In this document: piece after piece, positions 44,874-55,000 of the stretch | Layout: every line of letters begins with the position of its first letter | How positions within the stretch are numbered: the stretch's first letter is position 1 | From: Rhynchospora pubera | Taxonomy: Eukaryota > Streptophyta > Magnoliopsida > Poales > Cyperaceae | Direction of reading: 5' to 3' | Length of the DNA: 64,000 bases | NCBI GenBank assembly: GCA_028095005.1 | Contig: CM051460.1 | Location: 155,057,461 to 155,121,460 of the forward strand | Notes under the pieces: generated by a model | The model's input: only the letters and a program-made list of their open reading frames with translations | What the model was told of the DNA's origin: nothing | Database searches by the model: none | Position numbers and translations under genes: made by a program

Positions 44874-47800
44874 ATGTTTACCTGGAGTCAAATCGTGAAA
44901 GGCGAGCGTCTCCGCCACAGGAAGGCAGCAGCGACCGGGACTCTCTATGTGCCCGTTCAAGCTGTCGTGCAAATCTCTCCCGTGATGCTTGCTGGTGAAG
45001 CATCAGTGAAAGTCTCTGGAAAGCCCGCCCTTAGCACCAAGAAGGGCCAGGCAGCAACCACCCATGTCAAGGGGGCAACAGCCACAAAACTCAAAAAGCA
45101 GAAGAGGACCAGGATCTCGAGGGCCCAAGCTCTCCACCTGGTCCAACAACCCGATACCATCACTGATCTGTCCCTCAGCAACACCTTCGCCCCCCTACAT
45201 GTGCTCAAAAAGGGAGGTGAGGCGATGCGCCTCAGAGAGGATTGGGAGCTCCCTATGTATGCCCCCGTCTCGGAAACAGAGAAAGTGACCCACCCAAAAC
45301 ACCAGGCGGTGGAGGCCATTCATGCGGCCTTCAAGATTGTCAAGAGGTCCCGCAAGTCCCGCAGGATCGTCACTGCAATCCCTGCCAACCCCAACAAGCT
45401 GTCCATCAAGGACAGGCTCAAGTTCCCGGCGCATCAAAGGCTCCGCTTTCCCTACCGCGAGGACAACCGAGAGGGAGACGCGGACTATAGTGCGTCAGAA
45501 AAAAGGACTGTGGCCCACCCGCCCTCAGTCTTTGACCGGCTTACCTTTCCCTCACTCCAGCCCAACGCCCGCTCTATGAAGGCCAAAGGGAAAGTGAAAC
45601 AGGTTTGGAGGCCTAAGCAATCGGAACCCATCCCCGCTCCCGAGCAAAACACAGGGGGCACCAAGCGATGGGTGCCAAAAGGAAAAGATACCTCTCTGGC
45701 TAGCCAGGTGGCGAGTCAGATGATGAAAAATAAAACCAAAAAGAAATATGTGATGAGGAAGAAGCGGAATGCTGATTCTGTCTCAGTATACCATGTGTCA
45801 ACTGATGACGATGAGGATGATGATGAGGAAACGGCGGAAGTCCGTATGGTTGGGACAGGTTCCCAGGAGCCGCCTCACTCTGAAAGTGTCCCCGTGGAAA
45901 CACGAGGGCAGAAAGGAAAAGCTTCAGCATCCAAACCTCCCAAACGGATAGGGCGGCCCAGGAACCGCAGCCCGGTAGTGGAGGAAATTGTCCAACAAAC
46001 CACTGGCAACATTGCAAGTGATGAAGAAGATCCAAGTCCGGACCATGGAAGTTCCTCTGAGGATGTTGATGAGGAAATTGAAATCCTCGAGGAAATATCT
46101 GACGAGATGGCCCAGCTTCGCAAGGAGTTGGAAGAGAAAACAAAACAACTTGAGCAACTCCGAGTGGAGAACGCTCGGGTAACCGCGGCTTGCGCCGCAG
46201 CCCAAAAACACCTAACCAAAAAAGGGGTACGACCAAACAGTGTCGTCTTAAACAGTGATATATCTGATTCAACCGATACCAAGGAAATGGCTCCTAAACA
46301 AAAATCCAAAAACAAAAAGAAAACCAAGAAATCCCACTCCAAAATGTTACGGGAAAAGGATAGCAGCTCCAGTGAAACCTCTGAAGAAGAGTTGCTTGAA
46401 AGAAAGGAAACCAATATCATTGACCCTGAGGCCATGATGGAAAGGATGCAAAGGGCCATGGATCAAAAACTGCAATCTCTAGGGATTGGGGGCACTCAAT
46501 TGCCCGTCAATTTCACAGGCCGGCCTTACCCCGCAAGGTTTGACCAGCTGGATTACCCGAAGGGATATATAGTACCAAAATTCAAGGTATTTGATGGGGT
46601 TGGAAACAAAATCACCCCAAGTCAACATCTGTCACACTTTATAACCTCCTGTGGAAATACTGCTCGAAGGGAGGAATGGCTACTAAGGCAATTTTCACAA
46701 AGTCTGTCTGGAGTAGCATTTGACTGGTATGCTTCTCTCGAGGCAGATAGCATCAAAAGCTGGAAGGAAATGGCAAATGCCTTTTGCGCAAGGTTCAGGA
46801 CGACTCCGCATCGGGTCTCCGTTACCAATCTAGTCAATGCCAGACAAAAACAAGGCGAGTCTGTCTCCGATTACGTGTCAAGGTGGGAAACCATGTACAC
46901 AGGATGTCAGTCGAACATAGGTGAATCCGAGGCGGTGCGCATGCTTCTGAACAGCATCCACGCGCCGATGAAAGTATGGATGGTGGGACACAATGTCACC
47001 ACCTTTGAACATTTGGTAACCATGGTTGCTCGATACGAGGAAGTGGAACCTGAAATGAACCAGCTGTACCATTCCGCTAAGGAAAAAGACAAAGAAAAGG
47101 GAAAGAAGCTGGAAATCAAAACAACAAAGGCAGTCAAAGCCGTCACTAACCAGGCTGAAGGCACTGGTAGTACCCAATGGGGAAAGAATGGCGAAACGAA
47201 GGACGGAAGTCCACAGTCCAGGGCTCAAAGGCCAACACTCAGGGAGCTGAAAAGCAAGCCCTACTCATTCAAAAAAGAGAAAACTCTAAAGCTGTTTAAA
47301 CAAGCTATGGAAGTTCTCGAGGTTCGATTACCCCAATGCAAAAGGCCCGAGGAAGAAGACAAAGTGAACCACCCTAACTACTGTGTGTATCACAGAGTTT
47401 TGGGTCATAACATAGAGGATTGCTATGTCTTTAAGGATTGGCTCGAACAGAAAATCCAAGAAGGAGCAATCTCTCTCCATGATGACGCCAGGCAGGAGCC
47501 AACTCCTCATGCCGTCTCGAATGGAACCCCAAGTGCCAGCTCTCGTCGTGTCTCGGTCACTACCGACGGAAAACCGCCCACGACATGGAGCGTATATTTG
47601 AGCAAAAACACCAGAAAGAAGTTGAGAGCCTTGCAGGCCGAACCTCAACTCAAATGGAAGAGCCCTATCATACCAGTGGTCCCAAAAAGACTCAAACCAA
47701 TGAAAATACAACCGAAACCAATGACCCGTGACGCAAGAACGGGTAATGTAAGATCTAGACAGGCGTTCTGGAGGAAAACCTCTCCCGAAACCATCAAAGA

Positions 47801-50800
47801 TCCCTATGATCAAGAAAAACCAACACAAGCAACCCTCGCTGATTTCATCTCCCCCAAGGTCGCTGCTCAAATTGGCGGACAAGTGTGGCGGGAGTTGAAA
47901 GGCGAAGGAAAAGAAAAGAAAGAAGAGGAGTTCTGGACAGCCGCATGCCATCATGTCTCAGGTAATGAGGAAGAACATGAAGAATCCTCTAACCAACAGG
48001 AGCCGGTACAAGCAGATACCAGACCTCCCGAAACCTCAACAACAAATGAACAAAACCCTGCTGAGTCGTCACCCGGCTCAGTCCCAACCCAACATACCTG
48101 GTCGACGGTCACTGTTCAACCCGTGACCCAATCAGGAAAGAAAAAGAAAGAGACTCTTGAAATAAAGAAATTGGATAAGGCCCTGATCCGCAAAGGAAAG
48201 AGGCCGGACCGAATGACCCTGCCATTCAAGATCAATGGCCAAGATCGCAAAGTGTTCGTAGACATTCATGATGAATGTCTAGATTCAGAAGGTATCCCAA
48301 GCCTAAAGAATCTGGGGTTCAACCTTGTCATACCAAAGAAAAAGGGAGAATCTGGAATTCCACCAGAAACTATTGCAATACTAGCAGAACATGTGTCTGA
48401 ATTGATGAAACAAGCCATTGCCGTGACTAGTTTTGTAAGAAACCAAGTAAACAAAGAGGCTTCCACCTCCACCGATACCCAAAATGCCCAAGATGTTCCC
48501 GGTTTCACTGACGACAAATACGAATGGTCTGATCCAGACCCTCCCAGCCAAGATGAAAGCTACGATTTTGGTAGCAACTTTGACAGTGATGAGGAAAGAG
48601 GAGGTGGTGACTCTGGTGGAATCTCCTGCAACGCCATCTCAACATCGGCAACAAATACACACCCGGAGGATAATTCGGGAGAAAAAGGGGAAAAGCTCAC
48701 TAAAGAAGAGGAAATGGAAATGATTGCGCAAATAGAGGAGGCTACACAGGCCATTCTCTCTTCCGCAGTCATAAACCAAAATCCATCAGAAGATGATGAT
48801 GCCTTCTATAAGGCGCTGGAGGGATGCCAGCCGGCCAGTTACAGGAGGATAAAAATATACATGAAAGCAAGAGAACAATGGAGGGACCTCTCTTACTGGT
48901 GCGGTCAAACCAACCTTCATCCCATCTTGGAAGCAGAAATCGCCTTAAAACCAGCCTGGTGGATCCAAGAGCTTATGCATGGCGATGATGTGGACCAATT
49001 GCTAGCATCATGGCTGGCAAATAGGTTCTGGACCAAAGAAACACCTCTCAACATCTCTAAGCAAAAAACTCATGAACCCGCAGAGCACTGCAGATACCTG
49101 AGTGATGCCGGGGAATCAGAAGAAGAAGCCGAGGAAGAAGGCGATGATTCGCTACCACACATCTCTTTCAATGCTGTGGCGGAGTATGTGGACTTTCTCA
49201 TGCAACTAAAAATTCAAGAGCCCGACTTGTTCCAACAGGAATTAAGGGTTGATGAGGAGATAGAAAACATGTCAGACTCCGATACCTATGAACAACAAGT
49301 TGAAAATATGGCCATAAGGAAAGCTGCGGTGGATATTGTGGTGCAAAATGGATGGGACAAGAAAGACCCAGACCCAAACCACCCTACAGATTTTGAAATC
49401 ATGCGTGCGCAGTTGGAAAGCACGGAGGACTCACACCTCTGGGAGAATATCGAGGTTACTGAAACTGACCTCGCGGAATATGAAAGCAGCATGGGTAACC
49501 AAGCCCGCTTCAGCCAAAATGACCAAACTTTCCTGGCTGAGGAGGATCAGGCTAATGAATTCTCCCAGTACCTCAGGAACCTGAGAATCTCAGACCCGGT
49601 CGGCTACCATAGTGTGCTGAACCCCGAAAACCCCCAACAATACCATGGATATGAAAGGCAGGCCATAACCAGGACTGTAAGAGAAATAGCTAATGAGACG
49701 GGGCGCGAGGAAGGAGAAATAAGTCCAGAAGCGACCCCACCAAGAACCACTCGACGCCGTAGATCCAGGAGGATTCGGCGCCCCAGGCATACATCAGGTC
49801 CCAGGGCCGAGGTGACATTCCCCACCCAAGCAGAAGCGATCGAGACTTCCAACCAGGTCGATACCACCCAGGGTGAGTCATCCCAGCAAGCCCCCGAGGA
49901 AGAAGAATACAATGAACATGACAGCCTGGTAGAATGGTATGTGTCTGAGCTCAGGGAACTGAGAATCACAGACCCAAGGGCCTTTCGCCGAGCTACCCAC
50001 CCCAAAGACCCAGATTTTACAGAAGAGTTTGAAAGAGAAGCCATAGCAACCGTCCTAAAAGAGGTTAACAAAGGCAAAACTCCCCAGTGCTCTGACTCTG
50101 AGGATAGTGGAGGTTCCCCGCGATTCTTCTTCTGCGGAAAAACATCTGATGGGAACGCACAAAATAGCGAATCCGATAGCAATGAAGAAGAGACAGAAAG
50201 GGAGCCTGAGGTGGAATCTGACCATGAAGAACCTCAACCAAGCACCCTCCAAGGAAGTTCAATCCTGATGGCATCTGGGTCTGGTCCACCAGCCGATATA
50301 ACCTCAGCGTTTGAAGGGTTGAATATCTCACAAGCAACCAGGATCCTCTCATACATGGAACATCTGAGACGGGAAGACCCTGCATTCCTAAACTTCATAG
50401 CTCAGCACGCTGAGATATTACAACAACCAGGAGCCAATTACGAAAGGCTCAGGAGAACCCATCCACGGGAAACCGCCCGTTTCCGGGCACAAATAGAAAG
50501 GCTGTACAAAATCTCAAATGATATTGACAATAACAGTAGTGATGATGACGGCTCTGATACTGGAAACTGCCGTTACATCAGCGGTTCAGGGTCTGATGAC
50601 TCTGAGTCCGAAAATCATGATCACCGTTCTGCCCGAATTGCAGCTTGGACGGATGATGATGAACCTTCCTTAAAACCATGTAATAAGAGAAGACAACAAG
50701 GAAAAAACGCTCGCATGACTGTCCGGCCACAACCCGAATGGGATGAAAATGCGCGGCGTGAGCTGGAACAAGCCATCGCTGAAACTGAGGCCATGACAAC

Positions 50801-52016
50801 CAGTGAGCTCATGAGAAACCTAAGGGTAAATAGCGATGATGATACTTATTGTCCCACCGAGGATGATGAGGAAGAGGTCAAGAGCCCTAAAGCCTTTAGA
50901 GTATACCAAAGAAGAAAAAAGCCAACAAACGAGAAGGAAATAATAACCTATCAAAGAAGAAACAAAGGGACCAATAAAGGAAAGAACAAGTTGCTCAAAG
51001 GCGAATCCTCTCGTGATGACGCCACTTGTCATCGAGTTGGCCATCATGATTCCGACAAAGGCGAGTCCTCTGAGGTGCCACAGCCACAGACCGAAGCCAC
51101 AGAAGAACATCAAACTAACTCAGAGGAGATGGCCTATGATTATGAGATTGTGCTAGATCCTGCTGAACAAATGAACCCTGCCGATCTACAAGGACGGCAA
51201 CCAAGAATGGTAAACCTGGATATCCATATTCCTAACATTCCGGGCCAACCTGACCTTACTCTCGAGGAATTGGGAGAAATAGTGCGGCAAATGGTCAACC
51301 AAATCTGGGAGGCCACGGCCACTGAAGAAGCGGATAGAGAAAATGAACCCGCTGAACCAGAGACAGAGGAAAATGCCAGCACTGAACAGGGGGCAGCCGC
51401 TACCTCTACTGAAGACCAAGCTGAAAATACCGCCCCTTCAAATCAAAACCAAGAAGAAAACCAAAACCAAAACTCTGAATTATGCCAAGGTACTTCTGAA
51501 AATTGTCGGACAATAACTGTGAGTGAGTCCGACACAGATAGCGAAGAGGAGGAATCTCCAACAACCCAAGGCGACAGCTCACAAGGTGAACCAAAACTCA
51601 CCCAAAGGAAAACAGCCAAGCCAAAAGAAAGCCCGCTTGAATCTCAAACAGCGGATAACTCAGAGAAAGCAACCCAGGTAGACCAAGGTCTAACCCAAGG
51701 AGTCGCAACAGATGGCCCCGCCCACCGCACAAGGTCAAAGCAAGCACAGCCAAGCACCGCTTTAGACAGGGGGCAAGCCCAACAACCGTCAAAAGAAGAT
51801 AGCGCTGCCTTCACTTTGAGGGAAAAGCGTCAGCTCCTAATAGACCTGGATTTCTGCACAAATGCTCTGAGAAGAATGACCAAGCAAAATATTGAGATAC
51901 AAACCTTAGTCGAAACCCTGATAGCCAGGCTAAAGACCGAGCGAAAAGAAAGAATCTCGATGGAGGCGGAACTCAAAACATTGAGGGACCGCGCCCAGAA
52001 ACAGGGGGCAGGGTAG
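44874..52016 (+). CDS. Tat-type gag polyprotein, unusually long (2380 codons)
   Basis: ATG at 44874, stop TAG at 52014-52016. The N-terminus is basic with repeated DRLKFP/FDRLTFP motifs (about aa 177-225). A coiled coil follows (aa 400-446). The retrotransposon Gag capsid domain is at about aa 563-720 (SVSDYVSRWETMY). A CCHC-like knuckle CVYHRVLGHNIEDC starts at C837. The rest is a very acidic extension of about 1500 residues with four diverged repeats of the form YxxxLRxLRIxDPxxF at about aa 1437, 1562, 1683 and 1823. A second coiled coil closes the protein (about aa 2325-2375). Gag proteins form the virus-like particle in the cytoplasm. Typical plant gags are a third of this length or less. 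Codon frame is the same as pol. Confidence 0.85.
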   Translation: MFTWSQIVKGERLRHRKAAATGTLYVPVQAVVQISPVMLAGEASVKVSGKPALSTKKGQAATTHVKGATATKLKKQKRTRISRAQALHLVQQPDTITDLSLSNTFAPLHVLKKGGEAMRLREDWELPMYAPVSETEKVTHPKHQAVEAIHAAFKIVKRSRKSRRIVTAIPANPNKLSIKDRLKFPAHQRLRFPYREDNREGDADYSASEKRTVAHPPSVFDRLTFPSLQPNARSMKAKGKVKQVWRPKQSEPIPAPEQNTGGTKRWVPKGKDTSLASQVASQMMKNKTKKKYVMRKKRNADSVSVYHVSTDDDEDDDEETAEVRMVGTGSQEPPHSESVPVETRGQKGKASASKPPKRIGRPRNRSPVVEEIVQQTTGNIASDEEDPSPDHGSSSEDVDEEIEILEEISDEMAQLRKELEEKTKQLEQLRVENARVTAACAAAQKHLTKKGVRPNSVVLNSDISDSTDTKEMAPKQKSKNKKKTKKSHSKMLREKDSSSSETSEEELLERKETNIIDPEAMMERMQRAMDQKLQSLGIGGTQLPVNFTGRPYPARFDQLDYPKGYIVPKFKVFDGVGNKITPSQHLSHFITSCGNTARREEWLLRQFSQSLSGVAFDWYASLEADSIKSWKEMANAFCARFRTTPHRVSVTNLVNARQKQGESVSDYVSRWETMYTGCQSNIGESEAVRMLLNSIHAPMKVWMVGHNVTTFEHLVTMVARYEEVEPEMNQLYHSAKEKDKEKGKKLEIKTTKAVKAVTNQAEGTGSTQWGKNGETKDGSPQSRAQRPTLRELKSKPYSFKKEKTLKLFKQAMEVLEVRLPQCKRPEEEDKVNHPNYCVYHRVLGHNIEDCYVFKDWLEQKIQEGAISLHDDARQEPTPHAVSNGTPSASSRRVSVTTDGKPPTTWSVYLSKNTRKKLRALQAEPQLKWKSPIIPVVPKRLKPMKIQPKPMTRDARTGNVRSRQAFWRKTSPETIKDPYDQEKPTQATLADFISPKVAAQIGGQVWRELKGEGKEKKEEEFWTAACHHVSGNEEEHEESSNQQEPVQADTRPPETSTTNEQNPAESSPGSVPTQHTWSTVTVQPVTQSGKKKKETLEIKKLDKALIRKGKRPDRMTLPFKINGQDRKVFVDIHDECLDSEGIPSLKNLGFNLVIPKKKGESGIPPETIAILAEHVSELMKQAIAVTSFVRNQVNKEASTSTDTQNAQDVPGFTDDKYEWSDPDPPSQDESYDFGSNFDSDEERGGGDSGGISCNAISTSATNTHPEDNSGEKGEKLTKEEEMEMIAQIEEATQAILSSAVINQNPSEDDDAFYKALEGCQPASYRRIKIYMKAREQWRDLSYWCGQTNLHPILEAEIALKPAWWIQELMHGDDVDQLLASWLANRFWTKETPLNISKQKTHEPAEHCRYLSDAGESEEEAEEEGDDSLPHISFNAVAEYVDFLMQLKIQEPDLFQQELRVDEEIENMSDSDTYEQQVENMAIRKAAVDIVVQNGWDKKDPDPNHPTDFEIMRAQLESTEDSHLWENIEVTETDLAEYESSMGNQARFSQNDQTFLAEEDQANEFSQYLRNLRISDPVGYHSVLNPENPQQYHGYERQAITRTVREIANETGREEGEISPEATPPRTTRRRRSRRIRRPRHTSGPRAEVTFPTQAEAIETSNQVDTTQGESSQQAPEEEEYNEHDSLVEWYVSELRELRITDPRAFRRATHPKDPDFTEEFEREAIATVLKEVNKGKTPQCSDSEDSGGSPRFFFCGKTSDGNAQNSESDSNEEETEREPEVESDHEEPQPSTLQGSSILMASGSGPPADITSAFEGLNISQATRILSYMEHLRREDPAFLNFIAQHAEILQQPGANYERLRRTHPRETARFRAQIERLYKISNDIDNNSSDDDGSDTGNCRYISGSGSDDSESENHDHRSARIAAWTDDDEPSLKPCNKRRQQGKNARMTVRPQPEWDENARRELEQAIAETEAMTTSELMRNLRVNSDDDTYCPTEDDEEEVKSPKAFRVYQRRKKPTNEKEIITYQRRNKGTNKGKNKLLKGESSRDDATCHRVGHHDSDKGESSEVPQPQTEATEEHQTNSEEMAYDYEIVLDPAEQMNPADLQGRQPRMVNLDIHIPNIPGQPDLTLEELGEIVRQMVNQIWEATATEEADRENEPAEPETEENASTEQGAAATSTEDQAENTAPSNQNQEENQNQNSELCQGTSENCRTITVSESDTDSEEEESPTTQGDSSQGEPKLTQRKTAKPKESPLESQTADNSEKATQVDQGLTQGVATDGPAHRTRSKQAQPSTALDRGQAQQPSKEDSAAFTLREKRQLLIDLDFCTNALRRMTKQNIEIQTLVETLIARLKTERKERISMEAELKTLRDRAQKQGAG

Positions 52017-52025
52017 AAAAAGGCC

Positions 52026-55000
52026 ATGAAGTCTGGTCATGCTACCTCAGACAACTCAGGAAACCTCCCACAAAGAAGGAGAGAGTCCGGCATCGTCATC
52101 CAAGAAGGACAAAGACCAAAATCCAAAACTAACCATCCCCCAGGAAAAGGGAAAGGAAAAGCCAATACAGAAAACCATCACCACAAACCAAAACACCTCT
52201 GGTCCCATGACAACTCGTTCGGGGGGCCTGAAACAGGCTGGCGAGAAAGAGGTGAGAGCTCGCGCACGCGAGTATGCCCTCCCATAAGGTATGAGTCTGG
52301 CCAATTGAGACACAGAAATGCTGAAACCAACTCAACCCAACAAATAAAAAATAAACAAAGCCACGCAGGGCAATACCATATGAAAATGAAATTGGTTAAG
52401 CTCGATAACGCTTCCCCTTACAATAAATTACCACATAAAATCAAAATAACAGGGAAATTGAAACCAAAACATGGAGGTTCCGATGGGCACTTCAGACACA
52501 GGAACCGTGTAAACCCTTGGGAAATGCCAGAAGCTGAAAATGGGGCACTTCGGGCACAAATCACAAATAGACATCCAAAGCCACATAAGGCAAAGAAAGA
52601 AAACGATGTCGGAAGGAAGGCGTACTGCCGATACCACCAAGTCTGGGGGCACTCCAGGGAGGAATGCCTGACATGGTCTTGGAATGACAATGACCCGTCA
52701 GAAGAAGAAACGGAAGACGAAGTGTGCCACGCCATAACCCAGGGTACAAACTCTCAAACCTCTGACGAGGAAACTGCCTCTGAATATGAACATGATACTG
52801 AAGGGGAACTACAGTACAGTAGCCTAGAAGAGGAGCCTGTTGTGCTGGCAATTAACTCCGCTGCAGTCAGACCGCTGGGGAGTGATACTGACCAAAGCGA
52901 AACGGAGGAAAGAGAAATCAAATCACCACCAAAACCAAACAAGGTGTCCAATCTAGTCCGGCAGGTCTCTGCTAGAATCCGGCCAAATATAAAAAGACAC
53001 TGCAATGTGAGCCTGAGATCGGGCACTAGGATACCTGAGAGACAACCTCCCAGGGAAACGACCAACAATGAAATAAGAAACAGAAATAATACAACAGCAG
53101 AAAGCGAAACAAGGTCCGATGGCAGACCTAAAATGTCCGTGGGAGATTACAATGTGGTCGCTCATTTGCGGAAAATCCCTTCACTGCTCAGTGTCTTTGA
53201 TGCTTTGATGGTGTCTCAGGAGCTGCGTGATGCCTTAATCTATGCGCTGCAAAACCCTGCCAGCTTCCAGGCCTATCTTGCCCAAGAAACCCGCGAGGAG
53301 GTGGCACAGATCGACCAGGAACCATACATTACCTTCACAGATGAGGACCTAATGGCAGGCACGGCCGATCACAATCGACCCCTATACACCACAGGCACCA
53401 TCTATGGCAGGAAAATCAACAAAGTCCTCGTTGATCCTGGATCCTCAATCAGCATCATGCCATTAAAAACGCTGGTACAGCTATCGCTCAGCATCAAAGA
53501 AACAAAGAAAGATAAAATCCGGATCCACGGGTTTAACCACCAATACCAAAAGGCTCTTGGTTCCACAGTGATCGATATTACCTTTGGGAACCTGGTCACT
53601 CCAGTCAAATTTTTCATCATCGAGGCTGATACCACATACAAGGCACTGTTGGGGAGACCATGGCTCCACGCCAACGGATTGGTTCCCTCTACCCTGCACC
53701 AGTGCATTAAATATGTCAAAGACGGAAAACAATACGTGATTAAAGGAGATGATCAGCCATTTGAGGCACACGAAGCCGAATTGGATGATGCTAAATACTA
53801 CAAACCCAAGTCCGGAAAGGGGGCAGCCACCAAACAAGGAAAGCTCTCTCCTGAAACCGTGAAGGAAGTAGTCAAAAATGATGTGCTCAAAGCGGCCATA
53901 AAATCACAAATGCTCTTGGGTAGTGATAGTGAGACGGGATCGTCGGAAGACACGGCCGAGGATATTAACTTACCCACTCGAATGCAACCAAATTATTCCA
54001 GTGAGGGTGAGGAGCAAAATACTCTGTCCATAGAAATCCTACCCCTAGAGCACTGTAAAGACCTAACACCTCGGGAAAGTGAAGAAGTCATCCCGTTCAA
54101 AACCTTCACTGTCCCACCCAAAATAGAAGAACTTGAAACAGGGCACGTTGTTCATCCCAGTATACAATTTGTCAAAATGGGAGAAATCGAACCTCAGAAT
54201 GAAGAGTCAAATTCCGAAAATTGGGAACAATGGCTTGTAGAGGAAACCAGGAAGACCGGGATTCCTCCTCAGCTTCAAGATACCACCAACACACGGTTGA
54301 TTGAACTGTTCCGTAAAGCACAATGCCTAGAGCCCATTCCCGAAAAGCGAGCAAGAATGTTCCGAGACATGTGGAATGGCTACTCTAATGAAGTCATAAA
54401 ACTTAATGGAAAGGTTGCTAACACAAGGGGCCTAGGATTCAAAACTCAAACCAAGGGCTCAGGGTCAAATACTCCTCAAAGACCACGACAGCACTCTTGC
54501 CACCGCATAACAATCACTGAAATCAAGGAGAGCAAAACAACCTCGGATGAAGGGGAACCCCCAGAAACAGAGCAATTCATCCTAGCAGCCAAAAATGCAC
54601 CTAAAGAGTTAGAAGAAGGTGGTCAAAACACCATCGACAAATTGAAAGAAATCAACCTAGGGACAAAGGAAGACCCGAAGCCTACATTCATTAGCACCTC
54701 CCTTCCTCAGGAGATGCAAGATGAACTGACCAAATTGCTAAGGGAATACCAAGATTGCTTCGCGTGGAGCTACAGTGAAATGCCCGGACTTGATCCAGCA
54801 GTAGCAGTCCACAAACTCAAAATTGACAAAGAACTCAAGCCAGTCAAACAAGGACCCCGGAGAATGAGGGTCGAATTGGAAGAAAAGGTGACAGCCGAAG
54901 TCAAAAAGCTCATCAGTGCTGGATTCATAAGGGAAGAAGAAACGCCCGACTGGGTGGCTAACATTGTCCCAGTGAAGAAAAAGAACGGACAAATCAGAGT

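Noticed and set aside
45700..47954. Minus-strand ORFs of 190-208 codons inside gag
   Set aside because: They are mirror frames of a very codon-biased, repeat-rich gag and show no domain resemblance.
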